Source of the DNA: Rhodanobacter sp. AS-Z3
Lineage (GTDB): Bacteria > Pseudomonadota > Gammaproteobacteria > Xanthomonadales > Rhodanobacteraceae
Reading direction: 5' to 3'
DNA length: 64,000 nt
NCBI RefSeq assembly: GCF_029224025.1
Contig: NZ_CP119392.1
Span: 3,123,001 to 3,187,000, forward strand
A model generated the notes under the pieces. It was given only the letters and a program-made list of their open reading frames with translations, was not told the DNA's origin and did no database searches. Position 1 is the first letter of the stretch, and each line of letters begins with the position of its first letter. Positions 18,216 through 26,897 of this stretch are shown piece after piece. Both the position numbers and the translations under genes were made by a program.

Positions 18216-18539
18216 ATGACTTTCGTTGTCATCGACAACTGCATCAAGTGCAAGTACACCGATTGCGTCGAGGTTTGTCCGGTCGACGCCTTCCACGAAG
18301 GCCCCAATTTTCTGGTGATCGATCCGGATGAGTGCATCGACTGCACCTTGTGCGAACCAGAATGCCCGATCAATGCGATCTATCCGGAAGATGATGTACC
18401 CGCAGGCCAGGAAGCGCTGGTGGCACTTAACGCCGAGTTGGCCAAGGGCTGGCCAGTGATCACCGAACGCAAAGACGCTCCCGTCGACGCGAAGGACTGG
18501 GAAGGCAAGTCAGGCAAGCTGGAACTGCTGCAGCGCTGA
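18216..18539 (+). CDS. fdxA: ferredoxin FdxA, 7Fe type
   Basis: 107 residues. First cluster motif [14 protein letters not shown] and second [12 protein letters not shown], the arrangement of 3Fe-4S/4Fe-4S ferredoxins; the acidic [10 protein letters not shown] and C-terminal [13 protein letters not shown] block are typical of proteobacterial FdxA. Soluble electron carrier of unknown partners, essential in some relatives. The gene ends in a strong terminator. Confidence 0.95.
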   Translation: MTFVVIDNCIKCKYTDCVEVCPVDAFHEGPNFLVIDPDECIDCTLCEPECPINAIYPEDDVPAGQEALVALNAELAKGWPVITERKDAPVDAKDWEGKSGKLELLQR

Positions 18540-18563
18540 TACTTCCGCGCAAACTCCCGATAC

Positions 18564-18590
18564 GAAAACGCCGCCCTCGGGCGGCGTTTT
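18564..18590. terminator. rho-independent terminator, bidirectional
   Basis: Stem AACGCCGCCC/GGGCGGCGTT with loop TCGG-type, A-tract before and T-tract after, so it serves fdxA on the plus strand and the convergent bamC-like gene on the minus strand. Confidence 0.9.
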
Positions 18591-18612
18591 CATGTGACGC
18601 GTTCGGCAGGCT

Positions 18613-19203
18613 TCAGCCGCCCAGACGTGCCTTCAACAGGTCCACCACCTTGCTTACCACAGCGGGGTTGCCGGTAGCGCGCACTTCACTGCCGGTGCTA
18701 CCGCTGGTGTTGACGCTGACCTGCACCTGGCGCGAGCCGGCGGCAGGCGCCTGCAACGAGCTGTTCTTGTCGTGACCGAACATGCGACTGAAAAAGCCCT
18801 TCTTTTTCTGTTGCACGACAGCGTCCGAAACATTCAATGTGTAGCTGTGTGCGGTGTCATCGTGCGCCACCAACTCACCCATAGCACCACCTTCCAACGC
18901 CTGACCGACCTTGCGGTAGACCTCGTCGACATTGCTGGCGAGCACGAATCCGTCACTGATCTGACCGTTCATCGAACCGGTGCGCGCCGTGGCACCGCTC
19001 GAGGTGGGCAGGTTGGCGCCGGGCGGAGGAATCACCAGCGCCTCGGTGGTCGACGGCCGGTCAAGCGTAGGCGGAATCTCCAGCGGGGCCTCCTGCAGGG
19101 CGGTGTCCCAGGCCTTGTGCGAACGGAACGCACCGCAGCCGGAGAGCAACAGGCCGCTGAGGGCCACGGCCGGCAGGGCCAGGAGAAGCGAAGTTTTCTT
19201 CAT
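18613..19203 (-). CDS. bamC: BamC-like outer-membrane assembly lipoprotein
   Basis: 196 residues with a lipoprotein signal peptide ending in LLLSGCG (Cys about 23). The mature N-terminus is Pro-rich (LEIPPTLDRP, LVIPPPGANLP), as in the unstructured BamC N-terminus that binds BamD. A single helix-grip-like domain (SNVDEVYRKVGQAL to the end) follows; E. coli BamC has two, so this is a short version. It is directly downstream of dapA, the conserved dapA-bamC context, which supports the call. Confidence 0.8.
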   Translation of the reverse strand: MKKTSLLLALPAVALSGLLLSGCGAFRSHKAWDTALQEAPLEIPPTLDRPSTTEALVIPPPGANLPTSSGATARTGSMNGQISDGFVLASNVDEVYRKVGQALEGGAMGELVAHDDTAHSYTLNVSDAVVQQKKKGFFSRMFGHDKNSSLQAPAAGSRQVQVSVNTSGSTGSEVRATGNPAVVSKVVDLLKARLGG

Positions 19204-19238
19204 GTAATCGGATTCCGTTAATTTAAGTCAGGCAACCG

Positions 19239-20153
19239 TCAAGCGGCCGCACTTGCCAAGGATGCCAGACTGGACAGCGCTTGGTGCAATCGTGCGCGAT
19301 CCGGACCGTCGTTCAATTCCACCAGCGGCAACCTCGGCAAGGCCAATCCCAGCCCCAGCACCGGCAAGCCGGCCTTCACCGCAATCGGGTTGGGCGCGCA
19401 ATTGAGCGCCTCGACCAGCGGCTCCAGCGCAGCGTGGCACGCGGCCGTACCGGTCGAGTCACCATCAGTTGCCGCATCGCACAGCGCGCGAAAAGCCCTT
19501 GGCACCAGGTTGGCTACCACCGAAATCGTTCCAGCGGCACCGGCAAGCATCGCCTGCCCGGCCGTACCGTCGTCACCGGACAGGTAGACGAAATCCGCAC
19601 GCACAAGTTCCGCCAGCGCGGAAATTCGCTGAAGATCGCCGCGCGCCTCCTTGATGCCAACAATCATCGGATGGTCGCGCAACGCCGCCGCCGTCTCCGG
19701 CTGGATGTCACAACCGGTGCGCGTCGGCACGTTGTAAAGCAAGATCGGCAAATCGCCGTGCTCAGCCACGTCGAGGTAATGCCGACGCAGGCCTTCCTGG
19801 GTGGGGCGCACATAGAACGGCGCCACCACCAGGGCCGCGTCGGCGCCAAGCGCAGCAGCCCGCCGCGTCAATGCCACCGTCTTGGCGGTGCCCGCTTCGC
19901 CGGTACCCGCAATCACCGGCACGCGGCCATTCACCCGTTCGAGTGCAAACGCCAACAGGCGCTCGAACTCCTCGTGTTCAAGCATGTGGGCTTCGCCGGT
20001 GGAACCGGCCACCACCAGCGCCTGCGTGCCACCAGCGATCTGGTAATCGAGCAATCGGCCAAACGCCGCCAGGTCGAGCGCCCCGTCGGACATGAACGGA
20101 GTGACCAGCGCGCAGATGCTTCCGCCAATGTTCAAGACACGATTCCCATGCAA
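19239..20153 (-). CDS. dapA: 4-hydroxy-tetrahydrodipicolinate synthase
   Basis: 304 residues from the ATG at 20153; a GTG at 20138 is an alternative and gives a more usual length. Signatures: GGSICALVTPF, VVAGSTGEAHML (GTTGE-type loop), YNVPTRTG with the catalytic Tyr, VGIKEARGD with the Schiff-base Lys (about 168), and LSGDDGTA. It condenses pyruvate and aspartate semialdehyde for lysine and diaminopimelate. bamC follows after 35 bases. Divergent from the gcvR-like gene. Confidence 0.95.
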   Translation of the reverse strand: MHGNRVLNIGGSICALVTPFMSDGALDLAAFGRLLDYQIAGGTQALVVAGSTGEAHMLEHEEFERLLAFALERVNGRVPVIAGTGEAGTAKTVALTRRAAALGADAALVVAPFYVRPTQEGLRRHYLDVAEHGDLPILLYNVPTRTGCDIQPETAAALRDHPMIVGIKEARGDLQRISALAELVRADFVYLSGDDGTAGQAMLAGAAGTISVVANLVPRAFRALCDAATDGDSTGTAACHAALEPLVEALNCAPNPIAVKAGLPVLGLGLALPRLPLVELNDGPDRARLHQALSSLASLASAAA

Positions 20154-20262
20154 GGCAAGCCGTGCATGTTACTTGCCGCTTTGCGAGCCGGGCAAGTAAG
20201 CTCGATCGGAGTAATCTTCAGTGTTCCGCATCACGCGGTGGACGTTACACAGGCGGACCTCC

Positions 20263-20826
20263 TTGAAACCTTCTTCCGGCAACGCGCGCGCAGGCAACGA
20301 CAATCAGTTGCTGATCCATGCACTGACCAGCGCGACCCAGTCCCCCCTGCTCGCATTGGCCAGACGAATTGCTGACGCTGGCTGCAACCTGTCCGAATCG
20401 CGGGTTGCCACCATCGGCACGGAAACGTCGCTGATGATGCTGGCCAGCGGTGCATGGGATGCATTGGCCAAACTGGAAACTGCCTTGGTCAAGCTGGCCC
20501 GCGACGAGAGCATCCGGCTGGTGCATTACCGGACCGGGCCACGCCAGAACAGCTCGCACCTGCTGCCGTATCTGGTCGAGGTAGTGGCAGCGGATCGTTC
20601 CGGAATCGTGGCGCACATCGTGGATTTCTTCAGTCAACACGGCATCAGCGTGGAGCAACTCAACTCCACCCGCTACCAGGCGATGCAGACCGGCGCGGAG
20701 ATGTTCCAGGCGCAGTTCACTATCGGCATTCCGGCGGAAATCCACATCGCGGCATTGCGTGATGACTTTCTGGAACTGTGTGACGGCCTGAATCTGGACG
20801 CGATCATGGACCCGGTCAAGTTCTGA
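20263..20826 (+). CDS. glycine cleavage system regulator GcvR-like, tandem ACT domains
   Basis: About 187 residues from the TTG at 20263, which has AGGCGG 6 bases upstream; a GTG at 20221 with GGAG 9 bases upstream is an alternative. Two ACT domains: about 13-80 (LIHALTSATQSPLLALARRI) and 95-175 (YLVEVVAADRSGIVAHIVDFF). This is the GcvR layout, a ligand-sensing protein that antagonises GcvA in E. coli. No gcv genes are nearby. Located upstream of bcp, as in many proteobacteria (gcvR-bcp). Confidence 0.85.
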   Translation: MKPSSGNARAGNDNQLLIHALTSATQSPLLALARRIADAGCNLSESRVATIGTETSLMMLASGAWDALAKLETALVKLARDESIRLVHYRTGPRQNSSHLLPYLVEVVAADRSGIVAHIVDFFSQHGISVEQLNSTRYQAMQTGAEMFQAQFTIGIPAEIHIAALRDDFLELCDGLNLDAIMDPVKF

Positions 20827-21038
20827 GCGCGCATTATCCGCCGAGCATCGCGCGAACACCTCGTTCTGACAAGGCCTGTCCGACACCCAGCCAGCCGCGC
20901 TAGTCTGGGCTCGTGAGCTTGCCAGAGGACTGTTCATTGCAGCCAGCGAGTCGACTTACCACGATCGTTGATGGCCCATCTGACGGCCTTGTCGTGCTCG
21001 CAGCGATAACCGACGCAACCCCTCTTCCCTTCATGTTT

Positions 21039-21058
21039 CGCGACGTTGCAACGTCGCG
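21039..21058. promoter_or_regulatory. perfect 20-bp palindrome next to the bcp ribosome-binding site
   Basis: CGCGACGTTGCAACGTCGCG is its own reverse complement and ends one base before the AGGAG of bcp. It could be a dimer-binding operator or, in RNA, an 8-bp hairpin with a TGCA loop placed against the Shine-Dalgarno sequence. Confidence 0.5.
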
Positions 21059-21069
21059 CAGGAGTCGTC

Positions 21070-21531
21070 ATGCCTGAAATCGGCAAAAAGCTGCCCCCAC
21101 TCAAAGGCCTCACCGGCGACGGCAGGGAATTGAAGCTGGCCAGCCTCAAGGGTCAGTGGGTGGTGGTGTATTTCTATCCGAAGGATTCCACCCCCGGCTG
21201 CACCACTGAAGCAAAGGACTTCCGAGATCTTCATCCAGACTTTCGCAAGCGCAACGCCGAGATCATCGGCGTCTCGCGCGACTCGCAAAAATCACATGCC
21301 AACTTCATCGCAAAACAGCAGCTGCCGTTCTCACTGGTTTCCGACCCGGACGAGGACTGGTGTCGGGCTTTCGACGTGATTCACGAAAAAGTGCTTTATG
21401 GCAAACGCCATATGGGCATCGTACGCAGCACGTTTCTGATCAATCCAGACGGCAAGCTCGCATCTGAATGGCGTGGGGTGAAAGTCGCCGGCCACGCTCA
21501 GGCCGTCCTTGACGCCATTCCTGCAAGCTGA
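21070..21531 (+). CDS. bcp: thioredoxin-dependent peroxiredoxin (Bcp/PrxQ type)
   Basis: 153 residues from the ATG at 21070, with AGGAG 6 bases upstream; the frame is open further upstream but unsupported. Peroxidatic motif FYPKDSTPGCTTEAKDF: the peroxidatic Cys is present (about 43), but the position five residues later, where 2-Cys PrxQ members have the resolving Cys, is Lys-Asp here. It reduces hydroperoxides. Follows the gcvR-like gene and precedes phoH. Confidence 0.94.
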   Translation: MPEIGKKLPPLKGLTGDGRELKLASLKGQWVVVYFYPKDSTPGCTTEAKDFRDLHPDFRKRNAEIIGVSRDSQKSHANFIAKQQLPFSLVSDPDEDWCRAFDVIHEKVLYGKRHMGIVRSTFLINPDGKLASEWRGVKVAGHAQAVLDAIPAS

Positions 21532-21587
21532 CGCTGCACGCCGTTGTTCCGCCCGTCCCTTCCACCCACCAGTGAGGACACTTCCGC

Positions 21588-22970
21588 ATGACCGGAAGCA
21601 AGCGCATCTACGCTCTCGACACCAACGTCCTGCTGCACGACCCGACCTCGCTGTTCCGCTTCGAGGAACATGACGTCTTCATCCCGATGACCGTACTGGA
21701 GGAACTGGACGAAAAAAAGAAAGGGGCCTCCGAAGTCTCGCGCAACGGACGCCAGGTCAGCCGCTTCCTCAACGAGCTGATCGAACTGGGCAAACACCAT
21801 GATCTCGCCGATGGCCTGGAGTTGAGCAACCCGCAAGGCATCAAGCTAAAGCGTGGCGGCTCGGTGGGCCGCCTGTACTTCCAGCATCGCACCAGTAGCA
21901 ACGGCCACAGCAAGGCCGACAACCAGATCCTTGCCGCCGTCATCGAACTGCGCGACCAGAACCCCGAACGCGGCGTGATCCTGGTTACCAAGGACATCAA
22001 CCTGCGGATCAAGGCCAGCATCAACGGGCTGGTGGCCGAGGATTACGAAAACGATCGCGCGCTGGACGATTTCTCGCTGCTCTACACCGGCGCCGCCGAG
22101 CTGCATGAAGACTTCTGGAACCTGCACCCGGAAGTGCGCTCATGGAGCGAGCGTGGCCGCACCTTTTACGAAGTGAACCGACGTGAGGAGGACGACTGGC
22201 ACCCGAATCAATGCCTGTTCCTGCCGGGAGAAAACGCCGTCGAATTGCGCGTACTGCATCTGGACGACGTGCATGCCACGCTGGTTCTGCTGGACGATCA
22301 TTCGCACGCCAACCATCACGTCTGGGGCATCGGTGCTCGCAACCGCGAACAGAACTTTGCTCTCAACGCACTGATGGACCCCGACGTCGACTTCGTTACC
22401 CTGCTCGGCAACGCCGGCACCGGAAAAACACTGTTGGCACTCGCCGCCGGACTGGCCCAGGTGATGGACCAGCAGCGTTACCGAGAGATCATCATGACTC
22501 GTGCCACCGTCTCGGTGGGTGAGGACATCGGCTTTCTTCCGGGTACCGAGGAAGAAAAAATGACGCCATGGATGGGCGCGCTGACCGACAACCTCGAAGT
22601 GCTCACCAATCCCGAAGACGGCGGCAGCTGGGGCCGCCAGGCCACCAACGACCTGCTCACTTCGCGCATCAAGATCCGCTCATTGAACTTCATGCGCGGA
22701 CGCACCTTCCTGTCGCGCTACCTGATCATCGACGAAGCACAGAACCTCACCCCGAAACAGATGAAGACGCTGATCACGCGTGCCGGCCCCGGCACCAAGA
22801 TCGTCTGCCTCGGCAACGTCGAACAGATCGACACGCCCTACCTCACCGAAACGACTTCCGGCCTCACCTACGCCGTAGACCGCTTCAAGGACTGGGAACA
22901 TTCGGCGCACATCACGTTGCGACGAGGGGAGCGTTCGCGGCTGGCGGACTTCGCCGCCGAGTCACTCTGA
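21588..22970 (+). CDS. PIN domain-PhoH family ATPase
   Basis: 460 residues. N-terminal PIN nuclease domain (YALDTNVLLHDPTSLFRF at 7-24; acidic residues at LEELDEKK, DNQILA and TKDINLRIKA), then a PhoH P-loop domain: Walker A LLGNAGTGKTLLALAAG (about 271-287) and Walker B YLIIDEAQNLTP (about 377-388). Such PhoH2-type proteins are RNA helicase/RNase fusions in other bacteria. All four PIN acidic positions appear present. The gene is followed by an inverted repeat at 22982-23018. Confidence 0.93.
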   Translation: MTGSKRIYALDTNVLLHDPTSLFRFEEHDVFIPMTVLEELDEKKKGASEVSRNGRQVSRFLNELIELGKHHDLADGLELSNPQGIKLKRGGSVGRLYFQHRTSSNGHSKADNQILAAVIELRDQNPERGVILVTKDINLRIKASINGLVAEDYENDRALDDFSLLYTGAAELHEDFWNLHPEVRSWSERGRTFYEVNRREEDDWHPNQCLFLPGENAVELRVLHLDDVHATLVLLDDHSHANHHVWGIGARNREQNFALNALMDPDVDFVTLLGNAGTGKTLLALAAGLAQVMDQQRYREIIMTRATVSVGEDIGFLPGTEEEKMTPWMGALTDNLEVLTNPEDGGSWGRQATNDLLTSRIKIRSLNFMRGRTFLSRYLIIDEAQNLTPKQMKTLITRAGPGTKIVCLGNVEQIDTPYLTETTSGLTYAVDRFKDWEHSAHITLRRGERSRLADFAAESL

Positions 22971-22981
22971 CAGAGCGCCTG

Positions 22982-23018
22982 CCGAAAGTCGCTTCTTGAT
23001 GCGAGGAGCGACTTTCGG
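22982..23018. repeat. REP-like inverted repeat after phoH
   Basis: CCGAAAGTCGCT and AGCGACTTTCGG are perfect 12-bp arms around a 13-base loop containing GCGAGG. The right side, GAGGAGCGACTTTCGG, matches the AGGAGCG... layout of the other REP-like elements here. It may also terminate phoH transcription, though no T-tract follows. Confidence 0.65.
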
Positions 23019-23093
23019 AATGGGCCGGCGAGAGCCACGAGACCGGGCAGCACAACGGCAAGCGAGTAGAATGACGGCACTCAACACCCTGCC

Positions 23094-24065
23094 ATGGTTG
23101 TGCCGTTCGACATGATCCTCACCACTCGCCTCGTTCTGCTCGCGCTGTTCGTGTTCTTCGCGCTTTGCGTGCTGCTGGTGCATTTGCGCGGCCGCGTGCG
23201 GCTGCGCTTCGATCGCCAGCTGGTCGATCACTCGGCGATCTTCGCCCCGTACAACCTGCTGATGTACGCGTTCTCTGCGGTGCCGGCCAAACCCATTCTC
23301 GACCGCCGCGGCTTTCCGGAACTGGACCTGCTGCAGGCGAACTGGCAGACGATCCGCGACGAGGCGATGCGACTGACCGAAGACGGTCACATTCGCGGCA
23401 CCACCAAAAACAACGACGCCAGCTTCAACAGCTTCATCAAACAGGGCTGGAAGCGTTTCTATCTGAAGTGGTACGGCGAGCCGCTGGCCTCGGCCCAGGC
23501 GCTGTGCCCGAAAACGGTGGAACTGCTCAATGCGATTCCCGGCATCAAGGCAGCGATGTTCGCCACGCTGGCACCGAACAGCAAACTCAACCCCCATCGC
23601 GACCCGTTCGCTGGCTCATTGCGCTATCACCTCGGTCTGATCACGCCGAACTCGCGGGATTGCCGCATCTTCGTCGATGGCGAGGAACACGCCTGGGGCG
23701 ATGGCAAGGACGTGGTCTTTGATGAAACCTTCGTGCACTGGGTGGAAAACAAGACCGACCAGACCCGGGTGATCCTGTTCGCCGATGTCGAGCGTCCGTT
23801 GCGCATGCGCTGGATGAGTGCGATCAACCATCGCGTTGGTGCGTTCATGGGCAAGATCACCGCCTCGCCCAACAGCGATGCGGGCACCGAGAAAACCGGC
23901 TTCGTCAATCGCCTGTACTCCCTGAGCCAGCGCAAGGGCGCGACACATCGCTGGAAGGTGGAATTCAAGCGACGCCACCGGACGCTGTACAAAACGATCA
24001 AGTACATCGGCATCCTGCTGCTGATGTGGGTGATCTTCCTGGCGCCGTGGCCGTTTTTTCGCTAA
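23094..24065 (+). CDS. aspartyl/asparaginyl beta-hydroxylase family protein, LpxO-like
   Basis: 323 residues (or 317 from the ATG at 23112). N-terminal membrane segment (VLLALFVFFALCVLLVHL) and a C-terminal one (YIGILLLMWVIFLAPWPF) place it in the inner membrane. The dioxygenase domain shows KLNPHRDPFAGSLRYHLGL, the HRD iron-ligand motif, GKDVVFDETFVHWVENKT with the distal His, and TRVILFADV with the 2-oxoglutarate-binding Arg. LpxO hydroxylates the secondary acyl chain of lipid A; the resemblance is by motif and topology, so the substrate is inferred. Confidence 0.82.
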   Translation: MVVPFDMILTTRLVLLALFVFFALCVLLVHLRGRVRLRFDRQLVDHSAIFAPYNLLMYAFSAVPAKPILDRRGFPELDLLQANWQTIRDEAMRLTEDGHIRGTTKNNDASFNSFIKQGWKRFYLKWYGEPLASAQALCPKTVELLNAIPGIKAAMFATLAPNSKLNPHRDPFAGSLRYHLGLITPNSRDCRIFVDGEEHAWGDGKDVVFDETFVHWVENKTDQTRVILFADVERPLRMRWMSAINHRVGAFMGKITASPNSDAGTEKTGFVNRLYSLSQRKGATHRWKVEFKRRHRTLYKTIKYIGILLLMWVIFLAPWPFFR

Positions 24066-24142
24066 TCGGACAAGCTTGCCGTCGCCCTGAATCAACACCT
24101 CGACACATGCCATTGGTACAACACCCAAACGAATGGAATCGC

Positions 24143-24862
24143 ATGTTCAAGTTGATTTTTGATGACCCACACCGTCATTTGTCGAACGACGATCGGCAAA
24201 TTGCCGAGGAAATCTGCGCCGACACCGCCACGGAGCTGCGCACTCTTCTACCGGCATTGCCCAAGATGGTTCGCTTGCGTATCGCCAGCCGCGGACGCGT
24301 CATCCCTCAGCTTGGCTTCGGTGCCCGATCGAATACGAAGCGCAGCGTGTCGTTCTCGCTGGACCCCACTCATCCCAAGGGTAGCGCCGCCTTGTTGCGG
24401 GAGCATTTGCGCGCCGCGCTGTTCCACGAATGTCATCATCTGGTTCGTGGCTGGTGCTTTTTTGGCGGTACGCGACGCAAACGATTCATCGATGGCGTGG
24501 TTCATGAAGGTCTGGCTGTCGCGTTTGAACGCGACGCCGCAGGTCATGCCGCGCCCTGGACCCAGTACCCGAGCGACGTGCGCGATTGGGTCGATGAACT
24601 TCTGGCGCTGCCGGTCTACCCCATCCTTGCAAAGTCCTACGCCAAATGGATGTTTCATCATCCGGATGGGCGCCTGTTGATTGGCTATCGCGCCGGCTTG
24701 TTCATCGCCGACCGTGCCATCGCCGCGTCCGGCCTTTCGGCGGCGGAACTCGCGCAAACGTCTTGCGAAGACATCCTGGCCATGGCGGATATTCCTCTGC
24801 CGCCATCGTCACGATGGCAAGCCCTGTTCAGGCAACCTCGGGCAGCAAGCAGCAAAGGCTGA
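24143..24862 (+). CDS. HExxH-containing putative metallopeptidase (DUF2268-like)
   Basis: About 239 residues from the ATG at 24143 (GGAA 6 bases upstream); frames open to 24107 and 24026 extend back into the hydroxylase gene region. Central motif FHECHHLVRG (about residues 93-102) matches HExxH, followed 25-30 residues later by VVHEGLAVAFE, whose Glu could be the third zinc ligand. No signal peptide. The layout matches predicted Zn-dependent proteases of the DUF2268 kind. Substrate unknown. Confidence 0.68.
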   Translation: MFKLIFDDPHRHLSNDDRQIAEEICADTATELRTLLPALPKMVRLRIASRGRVIPQLGFGARSNTKRSVSFSLDPTHPKGSAALLREHLRAALFHECHHLVRGWCFFGGTRRKRFIDGVVHEGLAVAFERDAAGHAAPWTQYPSDVRDWVDELLALPVYPILAKSYAKWMFHHPDGRLLIGYRAGLFIADRAIAASGLSAAELAQTSCEDILAMADIPLPPSSRWQALFRQPRAASSKG

Positions 24863-24951
24863 GCCTTCCGCCGCCTGCAACCCGGCTGCACATCTTTCAC
24901 TTAGGGAAGGAAATCGCGGCTAGATGCCGCTGCCTGGCAGCCATCAAGACA

Positions 24952-25965
24952 TCAGCCCTTGATGCGCTTCACCAGCGCATCGGCAAAGGTGCTGGTGCTG
25001 CCCTTGCCACCGACGTCCGGCGTGACGCTGTCACGGTCGTCGGTCATGGTGGCGCGGATCGCCTGGCGCAGCTGGTCACCCTTGGCCACCATGTCCAGGT
25101 AGTCGAGCATGTCGGCGGCGGCCAGCAGCAGCGCGCACGGGTTGGCGATGCCCTTGCCGGCGATGTCGGGCGCCGAACCATGTACGGCTTCGAAGATTGC
25201 CGCGTGCTCGCCGATGTTGTCACCCGGCGCCAGCCCGAGGCCACCGACCAGACCAGCGCACAGGTCGGACAGAATGTCACCGAACAGGTTGGTGGTGACG
25301 ATCACGTCGAACTGCTCCGGGCGCATCACCAGCTGCATGCAGGTGTTGTCCACGATCATCTCGTTGAACTCGATCTGCGGGTATTCCTTGGCGATTTCGC
25401 GCGCCACGTTAAGGAACAGGCCCGAGCTGGTCTTCAGGATGTTCGCCTTGTGCACGGCGGTGATTTTCTTGCGACCCTTCTTCACCGCCAGCTCGAACGC
25501 ATAGCGCACGATACGGGTGCTGCCCTTGCGCGTATTGCGGGCGACCGACTCGGCAATCTCGCCATCGGCAGACAAAGTCTGTCCTTCGGAACGATAGGCA
25601 CCTTCGGTGTTTTCGCGCACCGTGATGATGTCGATGTTCTCGTAGCGCGACTTGGTACCCGGGAAGCTGACCGCCGGGCGCACGTTGGCGTACAAGTCGA
25701 AGTGGCGGCGCAGGGTGACGTTGACCGAGGTGAAGCCACCACCGATCGGGGTGGTCAGCGGGCCCTTAAGAGCCACCTTGTGTTCGGCGATCTTGTCCAG
25801 CGTAGCCTGGGGCAGCAGACTTCCGTGCTTGTCCAGCGCGACCATGCCGGCGTCGATGAAATCGTAGGTCAGGCCGCAGTCCAGCGCGTCGAGCACGCGC
25901 AGCGTGGCGGTCATGATCTCCGGGCCAATGCCATCACCGGGGATCACGGCTATCGTCTTGCTCAT
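24952..25965 (-). CDS. isocitrate dehydrogenase (NAD-type, IDH/IMDH family)
   Basis: 337 residues. Family signature NLFGDILSDLCAGLVGGLGLAPG (about 224-246), IPGDGIGPEI at the N-terminus and RENTEGAYRSEGQ. The phosphate-loop segment VNVTLRRHFDLYANVRP has the S/T-x-N-x3-R-x-x-x-x-L pattern of isocitrate users, and EAVHGSAPDIAGKGIANP is the nucleotide-binding region; a single 37-kDa subunit fits the NAD-dependent enzyme of xanthomonads. Isopropylmalate dehydrogenase is the main alternative but no leu genes are near. Confidence 0.88.
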   Translation of the reverse strand: MSKTIAVIPGDGIGPEIMTATLRVLDALDCGLTYDFIDAGMVALDKHGSLLPQATLDKIAEHKVALKGPLTTPIGGGFTSVNVTLRRHFDLYANVRPAVSFPGTKSRYENIDIITVRENTEGAYRSEGQTLSADGEIAESVARNTRKGSTRIVRYAFELAVKKGRKKITAVHKANILKTSSGLFLNVAREIAKEYPQIEFNEMIVDNTCMQLVMRPEQFDVIVTTNLFGDILSDLCAGLVGGLGLAPGDNIGEHAAIFEAVHGSAPDIAGKGIANPCALLLAAADMLDYLDMVAKGDQLRQAIRATMTDDRDSVTPDVGGKGSTSTFADALVKRIKG

Positions 25966-26130
25966 GGGGTAACTCCTTGAAACGGATGATCGAGCAGTCC
26001 GCGCATCAAGGGGGAAGCGCAGACCGAAACCCGTCGATTATCGCCCATGTACCTGCACGCGAACAGGGCTGTGCCGTGCAAGACGTTGAAAATACTCGCA
26101 CGCAGCGTTGCAAAATGCCGTATTCGAAGG

Positions 26131-26511
26131 TTACGCGTGATCGCTGCAGGCGTCGCTTCCGCCCGCTTCGCCGGATTCGAGCTGGTCAAGCAGATCCACC
26201 GCGCGGCGTAGATGCGGGATCACGATCGAGCCACCCACCACCAGCCCGACGCTGAACACCTCAAAGAACTCGTTGCGCTGCACGCCGGCCTGCTTGCACT
26301 GCGCCACGTGATAGCTGATGCAGTCGTCGCAGCGCAACACCATGGATGCAACCAGACCGAGCATCTCCTTGGTCTTCATATCCAGCGCGCCGGCCTTGTA
26401 AGTCTGCGTATCGAGCGCGAAGAAACGTCGGACGACCTGATTGTCCTCGGCCAGAATGCGATCGTTCATGCGCTGGCGGAACGCACTGAATTCGGCAAGC
26501 TTGTCGCTCAT
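26131..26511 (-). CDS. carboxymuconolactone decarboxylase family protein (AhpD-like)
   Basis: 126 residues, all-helical. The redox motif is CDDCISYH (about 68-75), the CxxCxxxH of AhpD-like alkylhydroperoxidases. The second Glu of AhpD proteins may be E56-K-E. A peroxide-related reductase role is inferred. Its ATG overlaps the glutaredoxin stop by 4 bases, so the two are coupled, which fits a thiol-redox task. Confidence 0.87.
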   Translation of the reverse strand: MSDKLAEFSAFRQRMNDRILAEDNQVVRRFFALDTQTYKAGALDMKTKEMLGLVASMVLRCDDCISYHVAQCKQAGVQRNEFFEVFSVGLVVGGSIVIPHLRRAVDLLDQLESGEAGGSDACSDHA

Positions 26512-26771
26512 GCGCCCTGCTCCAGCAGTTGTGCCAGCTTGCCGCTGCGATCGGCTGCCACCAAATCGTCATAACCGCCGACGTGCTGGTCGTTGATGAA
26601 GATTTGCGGCACCGTGCGGCGCCCACCGCTGCGCGCCAGCATGGCGTCACGCTGGACCGGGTCACTGTCCACGCGCACTTCGGTCCACTCCAGTCCCTTG
26701 GACTTGAGCAGGTTCTTCGCTGACACGCAGTAAGGACACACGGCGGTCGAATAGACCTCGATCTTGGGCAT
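26508..26771 (-). CDS. grxC: glutaredoxin 3
   Basis: 87 residues from the ATG at 26771, with GGAG 7 bases upstream. Active site CPYC (12-15) in YSTAVCPYCVSAKNLL, TVPQIF cis-Pro loop and GGYDDL glutathione-binding turn. It reduces disulfides and mixed glutathione disulfides. Transcribed before the AhpD-like gene, which it overlaps by 4 bases. Confidence 0.95.
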   Translation of the reverse strand: MPKIEVYSTAVCPYCVSAKNLLKSKGLEWTEVRVDSDPVQRDAMLARSGGRRTVPQIFINDQHVGGYDDLVAADRSGKLAQLLEQGA

Positions 26772-26897
26772 TGCAACACTCCACAACCTGGGAAAACGTA
26801 CCCCCTCACATGGGGGCCATGAACGCCAGCTCAAGCGCGCCAGCTACAGTGAACCGACACGGCAAGCCACGGTCACAATGCTATTGTCGCCGAACCC

